DNA of 64,000 bases. Source: Picochlorum sp. 'celeri' (taxonomy: Eukaryota; Chlorophyta; Trebouxiophyceae). Shown one piece after another: positions 24,716 through 35,339 of the stretch. The notes beneath the pieces were generated by a model. The model searched no databases and was not told the DNA's origin. It saw only the letters and a program-made list of their open reading frames with translations. Position 1 is the stretch's first letter; each line of letters begins with the position of its first letter. The position numbers and the translations under genes were made by a program. The stretch covers positions 531,533 to 595,532 of the forward strand of contig JAACMV010000001.1 in NCBI GenBank assembly GCA_010909725.1. Direction: 5' to 3'.

Positions 24716-25420
24716 ATGGCGTCCAGTTTATATTGTCATAGCTGCAATAGATATTGTGATGTTCCACCAGAAATGCCCGAGAATGGAGACGAGAGCATGA
24801 AGTGCTCCTTTTGCGACAGCGGAGCTACAGAGGTCGTTGAGAGGCCAGCTTCCCGTCGTCAAGGGCCGCCTGGTCTTCGTATCCATCACTCCGTGAGGAT
24901 ATTGGATCCAGGGTACGTTGATACGTCTGTGTATACATTTTACAATCGCTTTGTTTACTGAAGGATGAGTAATGTGATGTAGAACCCTTGGGGCTTTCTT
25001 TGGGCCCATGGAACAGATGTTTCAGGGGGAGGACCAGGAGTGGTTTGACCGCATTGCATCACAATTGATGAATGAAAGCAATCCTTCTACGAAACCCACT
25101 TCACAGAAGGCGCAGGATAATCTGATAGAGGTGGTGGTACGACCCTGTGGGGCTGAGGGCGAACCAGGTGATAACGAGGCGTTTACCTGTGCTGGAGACC
25201 CTTGCACAGTGTGTCACGAGGATTTTAGAGAAGGTGAAAAAGTAGTAGAACTACCATGCTGCCATGTACGTGTCTTGTGATCTTCTGGTATCTGTATTCT
25301 TGTATCTCACCTTGCTGTCAAATGCCCTCCATGCAGAGTTTTCACAAAGATTGTTTGCTACCATGGCTGAAAGCACACAACACATGCCCTGTTTGTAGAA
25401 TTGAACTCCCAGGAGAATAG
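24716..25420 (+). CDS. RING-H2 E3 ubiquitin ligase with N-terminal zinc ribbon
   Basis: Exons 24716-24912, 24983-25265 and 25337-25420 give 187 residues. The N-terminus has a zinc-ribbon with two Cys pairs (CHSC ... CSFC) followed by acidic residues, as in RNF126/RNF115 and plant RDUF/RHC-type ligases. The C-terminus carries a complete RING-H2 (CTVCHEDF ... LPCCHSFHKDC ... CPVC); its last part comes from exon 3, and the junction restores the C-x-H-x2-H spacing. The protein should recruit an E2 and transfer ubiquitin; substrates are unknown. It starts head-to-head with USP5, a deubiquitinase, but I would not infer a functional link from that. ATG 24716 is the first in-frame Met. Confidence 0.88.
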
Positions 25421-25771
25421 ATAGTACGAATCCACCAGTCCCACTGTATTAAGATAGGTAGATGAGCTCTCGGGTCAGAAATGAAATGTGGAATTCTTGC
25501 CATGTGGCACATATTTAATATCGAGAGCCTTTGCTGTAATACATATGAACTTATCCAAATGCTTCTATACAAGCATGTGGCTGCAGCTGTCGGCGTATCA
25601 TCTGTTGGAGCACAGAAGATGCTCATGTGCATGTGGATGAGATGGGAGTAGCACATTCATCGAGAGACCTCACGGGTCCATTTGTCGGCATCTGTGGCTA
25701 TTCCTTTCAAATGAAACAAAATTTTCAATTTTACATAACACTCGATCGTGCATTCTCAAAAGGCTGATAGA
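25421..25771. other. Intergenic, RING gene to chorismate synthase
   Basis: 351 bases; holds the 3' end of the RING transcript and the chorismate synthase promoter. Nothing else recognised. Confidence 0.5.
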
Positions 25772-27168
25772 ATGCAGGCCTATAGTCTCTCATCGCTTTA
25801 TCGTCCTAACCGCGGCGACTTTGCTCTCTCAGGTTCTTCTTCGAGAGCTTCTCGGAGATCCCGGCAATCTGTTCGAGTCTATGCTGCTGGGAATACATTT
25901 GGACACATGTTTCGTGTCACAACTTTGGAGAGTCTCACGGAGGTGGGGTCGGCTGTGTGGTTGACGGAGTTCCAGCGCGCTTAAACATCTCCCAGGTAGG
26001 CAATGGGCTTCGAATAATACGCATATGGAGTTTTCATGCAATAACACGGTGATATTTCGCAGGAGGAGATTCAGTATGAGTTGGACAGAAGACGCCCAGG
26101 GCAGAGTCGTATTACCACACCCAGAAAGGAGACTGATACCTGTGAAATATTGTCTGGGATGGCACCCGATGGTGTCACAACACTTGGTACTCCAATCTGC
26201 ATTCTTGTTCGTAATAAAGATCAGAAGTCGCAGGATTATAGCGAGATGGAAAAGGCATATAGGCCATCTCATGCTGATGCAACCTATGACTTCAAGTATG
26301 GAATTAGAGCCGTTGCTGGCGGAGGTCGCTCCTCTGCACGTGAGACAATCGGTAGGGTTGCTGCTGGAGCGATAGCAAAAAAAACTCTTGAAGGATGTTG
26401 CAGGTACAGAGGTTTTGGCATATGTGAACAGAGTTAAGGATGTTGAGAGCAATGTGGACCATTCCACACTCTCAATGGAGGCAATTGAGAGCAATCCAGT
26501 TCGATGCCCAGATGAAAAAGCAGCAGATTTGATGTACAAAGGTATGTATTTAATGGACGATGTCTGACGCATTTCTGCTTACATGCAAGCTTACTCTTGG
26601 TGTTGCAGCAATTGACGATGTGAGAACACGAGGAGAATCATGTGGAGGGGAAGTCACATGTGTGGTGAAAGGATGTCCAAAGGGCCTAGGATCACCAGTT
26701 TTTGACAAGCTAGAAGCTGAGCTTGCAAAGGCTGTTATGTCCCTTCCAGCCACGAAAGGATTTGAGATTGGCAGTGGATTTTCTGGTTCTAGAATGCTTG
26801 GAAGCGAGCACAATGATGAATATTTCATGGAAGATGGCCGAGTTCGAACAAAAACGAATAGATCAGGTGGAGTACAGGGTGGAATATCAAACGGAGAAGA
26901 CATTCTACTCAGAATTGCCTTTAAGCCAACAGCCACCATTGCTAGGAAACAGAACACGGTAAACAGGGACGGAGAAGACATGGAATTACTCGCCAGAGGT
27001 CGCCATGACCCCTGCGTTGTTCCTAGAGCAGTGCCCATGGTTGAATCTATGGTTGCTCTCGTCCTTGCAGATCAGTTGTTGCAGCACGTAAGCCAGTGCG
27101 AGTTACTTTCCAGGAATAATGCAGCTGGCAATGATGTACAGGTCTTGCAACAATTTGTGAAACCATGA
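25772..27168 (+). CDS. aroC: Chorismate synthase, plastid-targeted, frame broken twice
   Basis: Catalyses the last shikimate step, EPSP to chorismate, using reduced FMN. Exons are 25772-25995, 26063-26541 and 26609-27168. The Ser/Arg-rich start ([20 protein letters not shown]) is a good transit peptide, followed by [12 protein letters not shown]. Further hallmarks: [40 protein letters not shown] and, in exon 3, [16 protein letters not shown] and GGISNGEDI. As written the frame fails twice. Near 25924-25926 the conserved T-F-G-E-S-H needs four T where three are present. At 26377-26384 eight A stand where seven would keep the frame into [12 protein letters not shown]. Both lie in homopolymers, and coding quality beyond them is high, so sequencing error is the likelier cause. 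Confidence 0.92.
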
Positions 27169-27421
27169 TCACTTTTCTCTTGAAACGATGATGTAAACGT
27201 AAACTGTAATGGCGAGCGTCATGGCGAGATACAATATCCGCGGCGAGCGTTTGGAGGTCACGTGTCGGTGCTGACGTGTCAGATATTATCGCAGAATCTC
27301 GCGTGTTGGTACATAAGGCGGCTGCCCCAAATATCCCAGGCATAAAAATTGAATGTTGAATTCTTGATTGAAGAAAAATAATTACATCGATCTATTAGTA
27401 TTGTCCTGAACTCGCTTGACG

Positions 27422-30260
27422 ATGTGTCAACAAAAGGTTTGTGAATCTTATCTCCGACACCGATTGGGATCAAACTTGCAAGGATTCCAGATTTCCCGGT
27501 GCTTGTCTCATCAAACGGTATAAATCTAATATTTATAAAGTATTATTGATGCAGAAGTTAAGGGTTTACCACTTTATGAAGGGTAACACCCCTGGGAACA
27601 AGAGCATGAAGATGCTTCTCGGAGGAAAGGGTGCTAATCTGTGTGAGATGGCCCGATTGGGTCTGAATGTCCCCGCTGGTATGACTATCTCGACAGAGGT
27701 CTGTCAACAGTTTTATGACAGTGGTCATAAGCTTCCAGCCGGTTTGATGGACGAGGTTCTTGCGGCATTGAAGATGGTTGAGGATGCACGAGGCTGCAAG
27801 TTTGCAGACACAAAGAACTCGCCACTCTTGCTGTCTGTTCGATCAGGCGCGGCAGTGAGTATGCCAGGAATGATGGATACTGTCCTCAATCTTGGTCTTA
27901 ATGACGAGATCCTTCCTGTCTTTGCCGAAGCCAATGGCTGGAGATTTGCCTATGACTGCTACAGAAGGCTCCTTGACATGTTTGGAGATGTTGTCCTTGG
28001 GATCAGTCATAGCAAATTCGAGCGGGAAATTTCTGCTGTGAAAGAGTCCAAAGGCTTGAAGTTCGACGTTGAGTTGTCAGCAGACGACTTGAAGGAGGTT
28101 GTAAGGAGGTTCAAGACTGTGTATGCAGAAGAAGGAAAAATAATACCAGATGATCCATACGAACAACTCGAAATGGCCATTACTGCTGTGTTTGGTTCCT
28201 GGAATACTCCAAGAGCTGTAAAGTATAGGGAAATCAACCGCATTACAGGCCTGATTGGAACTGCCGTGAATGTTCAATCCATGGTGTTTGGCAACAAGAA
28301 TGATAATTGTGCAACAGGAGTATGCTTCACACGAAATCCAGCAACAGGGGAACCTGGTCTATATGGCGAATTCCTGAGAAATGCACAAGGAGAGGACGTT
28401 GTTGCAGGAATCCGTACACCATTGCCAGTCAAGGAGATGTCAGAGCCTTTCCCAAAAGCGTTCAAGGATCTTGTGGACGACACTCAGTTGTTGGAAAACC
28501 ATATGCATGATATGCAAGATTGCGAATTCACTGTACAGGATGGTGAATTGTTCATGTTACAAACCAGAAATGGAAAGCGTACAGGGCAGGCAGCACTCCG
28601 TGTTGCAGTCGACCTGAAGAATGAAGGGCTGGTCACTCAAGACGAGGCTGTTTTGATGGTTGAGCCAAGGCATCTGGATCAGCTGCTTCATCCTATGTTC
28701 GAGAATGTTGGAAGCCATGCTTATAAGACATCAGTCATGGCTAAGGGGCTTCCAGCTAGTCCTGGAGCAGCTTGTGGCAGGATTGTTTTCACAGCTGACG
28801 AGGCTGAGAAATGGCATGCAGAAGGAAATCCTGTCATTTTGGTGAGAGTTGAGACCTCGCCCGAAGATGTTGGAGGTATGCATGCTGCTGAAGGAATCTT
28901 CACAGCCCGCGGCGGTATGACATCTCATGCTGCTGTGGTGGCCAGGGGATGGGGGAAGCCATGTGTTTGTGGTTGTGAAGCCCTCGAAGTGGACTACAGC
29001 TCCAAGTCTGCGAGGGTAGGCAAAATCTCTCTCCAAGAAGGAGATTGGATCAGTATCAATGGTACAACCGGAGAGGTTTTGAAGGATAAGCAACCAACTA
29101 AGAAGCCAGAACTGTCAGGCCAGCTGGCAGAGTTCATGTCTTGGGCAGACTCGGCAAGAAGGATGAAGGTCCTCACAAACTGCGACACACCAGAGGATGC
29201 TGAAGTTGCCAGAAAGAATGGTGCTCAAGGAATTGGACTGGTGCGCACTGAACATATGTTCTTTGCCTCCCCGGAAAGAATTGCAGCTGTGCGAAAAATG
29301 ATTGCTGCTGAAGAACTCCATGCTGAAGAAACCCACGAAGCTTTGAATGCTTTGAAGAATTACCAAAAAGAAGACTTTATTGGAATTTTCAGGGCTATGG
29401 ATGGTCTTCCTGTGACCATTAGACTCTTGGACCCTCCATTGCATGAGTTCTTGCCGCATGGAGGTCCAGAGCTTGATAAACTCTGCAATGACCTGGTGTC
29501 CATGTACCATGCTAAGCCAGGGCAGCATATGAATGCTCACTTGGTTCTCAAGAGGAAACTCGAAGGGCTTAATGAAACAAACCCAATGATGGGCCTCAGA
29601 GGATGCAGGCTTGGAATTGTACATCCAGATATCACAAACATGCAAGCCACTGCCATCATCGAGGCTGCTATTGAGGTCCAGGCAGAGGGAAAGTCTGTCT
29701 TCCCTCACATCATGGTGCCTTTGGTGGGATTCGAGGAAGAGCTCACCAATCAGCTCAAGGTTGTCAAGGAAGCAGCCGAGAACGTGTTTGCTCAGAAGCA
29801 GGCTAGGATCCCTTTCAAGGTTGGAACAATGATTGAAGTTCCTCGTGGAGCCCTGAAAGCTGGAGCCCTGGCAAAGCATGCTGAGTTTTTCAGCGTTGGA
29901 TCCAATGATCTGACTCAAATGACTCTTGGGTTTTCGAGAGATGACGCTGAAGCCAAGTTCATGACTACATACCTCAAAGAGGGAGTCTTGCCTCATGACC
30001 CATTCGAGAGTTTGGACACATCTGGAGTTGGTGAACTGATCCAACTGGCTTGCTCACGTGGTAAGGCCACCAACAAAGATTTGGAAGTTGGTATTTGTGG
30101 TGAACACGGAGGAGATCCCAAGAGTATCGAGTTTGTAAACTCGGTGGGCTTGGATTATGTGAGTTGCAGCCCTCTGAGAGTTCCAGTGGCAAGGCTTGCA
30201 GCTGCTCAGGCATCAATCAAAGCTAAGGATTCGTCAGAGAACGACCATTGCCAAGACTAA
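27422..30260 (+). CDS. PPDK: Pyruvate, phosphate dikinase
   Basis: Interconverts pyruvate, ATP and Pi with PEP, AMP and PPi. Proposed exons: 27422-27436 (only five codons, MCQQK) and 27555-30260, joined by a 118-base intron with GTTTGT donor and GATGCAG acceptor. This gives 906 residues; the alternative is translation from the internal ATG in HFMKGNTPG. Seen: the ATP-grasp start ([22 protein letters not shown]), the phosphohistidine motif [21 protein letters not shown] with His463 and the neighbouring Thr that plant PDRP would phosphorylate, and the PEP-binding TIM barrel with catalytic Cys876 in [19 protein letters not shown]. No transit peptide, so a cytosolic form is likely. It is convergent with RNase H2A, 24 bases apart. 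Confidence 0.95.
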
Positions 30261-30284
30261 ATTTTTTAAAATTACGTAGAATTA

Positions 30285-31241
30285 TTACATGCATATTCTT
30301 GCCTTTTGAAGCCGCCGAGAATTAAAATACGAATGCCTTGTTTCTCGTTTCCTTTTGTTCTCATGTGTAAATGTCAATTTACCATCTCCCTCATCATTAC
30401 ATTCCCAATCAACCACAACACCTTTTTGCAAAATCTTATCCACAGTTCCCCACGAAAATCTGACTGCTTGATCATACCCAAAGATTGGGTCCATCGATCT
30501 ACTGAGCCATTCTTTTGTTTTTGGATCAGATGGGTAACCAGATCCTCGATCTCCACCCAACCCTTCGATCACACGGTCCCTCGTGACTTTGGCAGCAATA
30601 CTGGCTGCACTAACAATAGGGTACAAAGCGTCAGCCTTGGGTTTCACTGTAAATTTAATACCCGAGAAGCGAGCTGATAACTTGGCCTGCATGAATGTTC
30701 ATATGGTCAACCAAACCAAAAAATTGCATTCAGACAAGCAATCCAGCGCACTTGATACGACGAGGCATCCCCAACAGTATCTACATACACTTCCTCTACA
30801 TTCATGCCCTCATCAAGGCACTTCTGAATCAATCCCACCGTCGAGTCGAACGCAATAGTGTTCAAGTTGACCTTTTCCGGTGCAAGCATGAGCCCCGAAA
30901 TCTTCGATGCACTAATTTCGTCAACAAAGCAGCACAGCAAATTGTCCGACTGTATCTCATCAAATAATTCATCACGCTTCTCTGCCGTAAGAACCTTGGA
31001 ATCAGCAAATTCTCGCTTCTTTCAGTTCACCTCCGTTTGAAATTGTTGATACTGCAGCGGAATACACCATGGGCCCGATAACAGGGCCCCTGCCAGCCTC
31101 ATCTACATCACATGTATCTTACTTGAGTTATAGATACAGACGATCCTCTAATGCAGTGTACTAACCTATACCAACCAGACAAGGGTCGTTGTGCCACGCC
31201 AGGGCCTTGACCTCCTTTTCTTCGACACGATATACAACCAT
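30285..31241 (-). CDS. RNASEH2A: Ribonuclease H2 catalytic subunit A, one frameshift
   Basis: RNase H2 removes ribonucleotides and RNA primers from DNA. Exons are 31241-31166, 31102-30752 and 30686-30285. Exon 1-2 junction creates the catalytic motif GIDEAGRGPVIGPMVY; later come ADSKVLTAEKRDELFDEI, VYVDTVGD and KADALYPIVSAASIAAKVTRDR, all diagnostic for type 2 RNase H. As written exon 2 has one base too many: at 31020-31022 the minus strand shows three A (GAACTGAAAGAAG) where two would join ELKKREFADSK without a stop. The exon length confirms a +1 shift. Like the other broken frames nearby it lies in a homopolymer. It is divergent from the POL5-like gene. Confidence 0.93.
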
Positions 31242-31505
31242 TCCCTTGTGCCATTCATATGAAGGAATTTAATTGACATGGTTTCTGATGCAACCGATCA
31301 CTGTCTTTTCAAATGGCAATCGAAGAGCCATTGTTGTCCACAGGCAGATTTGATCCCAAGGCTAGCCTTGGCAAGCGCTTGGCAACTTGCATTGCCTTCA
31401 GTGACAGGGGCCCACATTGGTGAATGAAATGCGGGAGATCCCAGAGTCACTAAAGCAGATTTCAATTGTATTAGTAGTTTATATATTTATCTGACTGTGA
31501 ACATC

Positions 31506-34500
31506 ATGGTTGCGAAGAGGCCGTTGGAAACGGAAGGAGACCCAGAGGCACATGCAAATGGGGTATTAGGTGCCTCAGAGGTTCCCCAAGAGGTATGTGT
31601 GTTGGTTTTGATGTTGGAAATTTATATCATTCATGGTATATGAATGTTCTTCTGTACTTGAATGGCTCTCTCGGTCTGGTTTGAATGGCATGCAGTTTAC
31701 AAGCCTAGGATTTTCTGCAGGTTCTGGATTGCTTTTGGAACTTGGCATCGAATGATGTGAAAATTAGATCTGAAAATGCGTATATATTGACGAAACATTG
31801 TGAGAGGGCCGAAAATCAAGATATGAGAGACGTTGCAGCTCCTGAGTCTTTGGTTGGGGTGGACGAGTCTTTCAGGCAATGCTCGGCTCTTACTCGATAC
31901 TGCCTGAAGAGGTTGATAAAGGGGCTTTCTTCTTCAAGGCAGAGTGCTCGGCAGGGATTTTCATTGGCTTTGTCGGGGATAGTGAGCCTTGTTGCCCAGA
32001 AGGTGGAGGGTAGTGTTAGCATGTTGCTGTCTTTCATGCGCTCGTCATTCTCAAAGAAAGATGGCCAGGATGTCATTGGGCATGTATTTGGAATTGGATC
32101 TTTGGTGAAGAGTGACATTCCAATGTCTCCAGAGGATGTCATTTGTATGAGCAATGATCTGCTGGAGTTGGCAGACTCAAATCTTTTGTCACAGAGGCCT
32201 GTGGTACGTGAAGAGGGCAAGAATTAGATTTCATTTTCTTATTTTCTTTCGTATAACCTATCGCTTATCATGTGCAGTGGAGGTGATGGTTGAATTAGCC
32301 TACAGGACAAAGAAAGATGGGGACAAAAGGGTTGGGTCAACTCTTTTCCTCCTCAAGTTACAAGAAATCATTGGTTCTGGAGAGAAAGGGTCGCATCTCT
32401 CTCCTGAGATGTTTACATTGTGTATATATTTATGGCCTTTGATGCCCAAAGATGTTTCCAAGAAGTGTCACGTCGTTCCAAAAGGAGTGCCTGGGCCATC
32501 CCAAGATGTATTACTACGCACGTGTTCCTACTCCAAACAGTATTCTGGGATCAACAGCAAAGCTTCGAAAGCATTCTTTAAGGAAGACCATATAGAAAAA
32601 ATACGGCATCTGCTGAAAAATACGACCTATTGTCATCCACGAGCTCACAGCTGTTGGTTTGTGTTGTTGAAACTGCTCGTTCCAGGATATGGAGAACCTC
32701 CCCTCAGGTGCACCATCGACTTGGAATCTCTAGGAAATTTTCTGGAATATTATGGTTGAGAAAGAGTTGTTCAACAGCTCTTCTCATGAGAAGAAGTATC
32801 TGGGTATTCTACTTTTCAAGGAGCTCTTGCCATGCTTGGAGTACGTTGCAATGTTTTATCATGGTTGTGGCCATACAAATGCTGTATCGACAAGAAATTC
32901 TGTGCAGGGATGATGCGGTATCTTCTCTTATTACTTCCAAAATTCATCAAGTGTTTGGGTAATAATTCAAACAAGCAGACGTACTTGAACAAGGCCAGTA
33001 ATCAAGCTTTACAGAAGTTATCAGAGAGAGTAAAAGATCTCCCATCTCAGGTTGCAGACGAGGTTGTATCTAAAATCAGCAACTATAGCGGCAATCAGTT
33101 AGGACATTACTTCAAGAGTAGATTCAACGTAATGGTATGCAATGTAGTGGAGATGTGTGCTTTTTACCCCCATGTGATTGATATTTTCCTTGATTGTAGC
33201 AGGATGACAAATCGATGGAGGGTTTTGGCGGCAATCGTAAACGCTCTGAAAAATCTCTGCAAAAGATAAATCATATGTTCATCACTTGCCTAAAATTCCG
33301 GGAATCGTAAAGAAATTTCAGAATCAGCCAGAAGCTTGTGACGATCTTTTCAAGAATTTGATTGATGCATATCTCAAAGAGGTATGTTGCTATTGCTCTC
33401 TGTGCTTGTACTGTGAAGAGTTACGACCACACTTCTTGCTATTCTGTAGGGTGCATCATCAATTGACAGTGACGAGGAGCCGACGGACGGACGAGCAAAA
33501 ATCATGGGTGCTTTGATGAATGGACTTGGGATTCTTTCAAAAGCCCACAATTCTATAGGAGCCCTCGTTGCTCTTGAGAAAAATCTTTTAAAGCATCTAA
33601 TGGAAAGACTAAAGAGAGATGCTTCTGAGCATCCGGCAGACATTCTGACAAAATTTAGAGACTCGTGTGCTGTCGATTCAAAGGATTTTGACTCTAGAAA
33701 AATTGATCATTTTTTGCACATGATCTATCTGTTGGAGATCTACTCCTATGCAAATCCGGAAACCTTTGACGAAGGTGTAGCTATTGACTTGATCAGTACC
33801 TTTGAAGAATGCTTTCAAAGAAAGAAAGGAAAGAAGAAAACTGCGCATACTGAAGAGGAAGAAAACGTTACACTGGGCAGATGTCTTGGTTGACTGTATT
33901 TTGAGCATCTTGTCGAGGAATGAATCTCCATACCCTTCTGCACCATTGAGAGATGCTGGTGAGTTACTTTTCACGTACTTCACAGACGATATGACCTCTG
34001 CAGGGGTTAGTTCCCTCTTGGATGTACTCGTCCAGGAAATGGACACGTCAAATCAAGACAATGAAGAAGATATAGAAGAGGATGCAGAAATGGAAGCGGA
34101 GGAAGGAGATATCACTGACGACGACGACGACGATGATAATTGATCACAGTGAAATGACTCAGGAGAGGACTCTGATGCAGATGTGGCACATATGGAATTG
34201 GATGCAGAAATTCCTGATGCTACGGATGAACAAATGTTCCAAATGGATTCCATGCTGGGAGCATATTTCGCCAACCACACTAAAAAATCAAAGAAGCAGA
34301 TTCAGGATGATATGATCAATTTCAAGCTTCGAGTGATAAGTTGTGCAGAGATGTTTATGAGGCGTAGCTCTGACAGTGTCCTACTTATTGAGTTCCCAGT
34401 CCCTCTTCTCACATCCATGGTCTCGGCTAGTAGACCCGAGGGCTCCCGTGTACTTCAAGAAAGACTTTCAGGACTCATAAGGAACAAATTAATCAAATGC

Positions 34501-35192
34501 AATGCCAGGAGTTGGCAAATTCTTCCACGCCTGATGTGGAGATGCTGGAGCAGCAGCTTCGAAAGTCACTATACCTTGCATCCAGGAGTCCAGTAAGGCT
34601 TGTTGCCGACTGTGCCACTGCCGCATATATATTTCTACAAAAATGTTTGCGTCAAATTGAAGACGAATCAGTCAGCAAACTGGTGAATGATTCAGCTATC
34701 GCTGCAGTAGATGATTATTTCTCGAAGAAGAAGTCAAAGCTCACCAAAGCATTTTTCCCAGATTTGTTTCGCAAGGTGCCTGATCTCGTTCAAGTTTCAC
34801 TTCCTGTTCTTATTGAAAAATGTAGTTCGGCAAGAAGTGCATATCTCCAGAATGAAGCTTTAATTCTCGTAGGAAATGCCCTACAGGTGTGTTCATGCAG
34901 ATGTTAACAAAGGTTGTCTACTGGCCATTGTTTGATCACATATGTATGTATAATATTGCAGACACTTGGTGAAGAAGATGTCATCAGCGTTTTCAAATCA
35001 AATCAGAACGCAATAGCAAGCATGATAGAATCCTCCAAGCCTCTGTTAACTTCAGGCAAGAAGAAAGAGGTTCGAAAAGTCATCCGCAAAGCTTTTGCTT
35101 TGATTGATACCGCAGGCGGGGAGAAGCAAATTCTTGGAAAATGCGCCGCACAGGTGAAAGACATAAAGGCCATGCTTGATCAGAATGCTTGA
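31506..35192 (+). CDS. POL5: POL5/MYBBP1A-like nucleolar protein, frame broken at many sites
   Basis: MYBBP1A/Pol5 proteins are HEAT-repeat nucleolar factors for rRNA transcription and ribosome assembly. Recognised by WNLASNDVKIRSENA, TRYCLKRLIKGLSSSRQSARQGFSLAL and, later, the HWADVLVDCILSILSRNE block, an Asp/Glu-rich stretch and the basic C-terminus. Clear exon edges: 31506-31592, 31721-32207 and 32278 onward; the last intron ends before 34963. The frame jumps by one base near 32733, 32907, 33286, 33862, 34140, 34153 and 34496, each time in or beside a short homopolymer, and strong coding sequence resumes in a new frame. I see no stop codon caused by a plain substitution. Either the assembly is poorly corrected here or the gene is decaying; the first seems likelier. 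Confidence 0.8.
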
Positions 35193-35339
35193 TCGATGGG
35201 ACTGGAATAATGATATGCAATACTCTACCCTGGCCATCATGGCATGGGTTGGAGTCTGCATACATCTTTCTCCCAGTGTCCATGTTTTTAGAAAAGTGCT
35301 TCCCTTCTTCTCATATGTATTATTGAATATTGTTCTGAT

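Noticed and set aside
24716..25420. Functional pairing of the RING ligase with USP5 because they are divergent neighbours
   Set aside because: Alternating orientation is general in this window, so adjacency alone carries no information on shared function.
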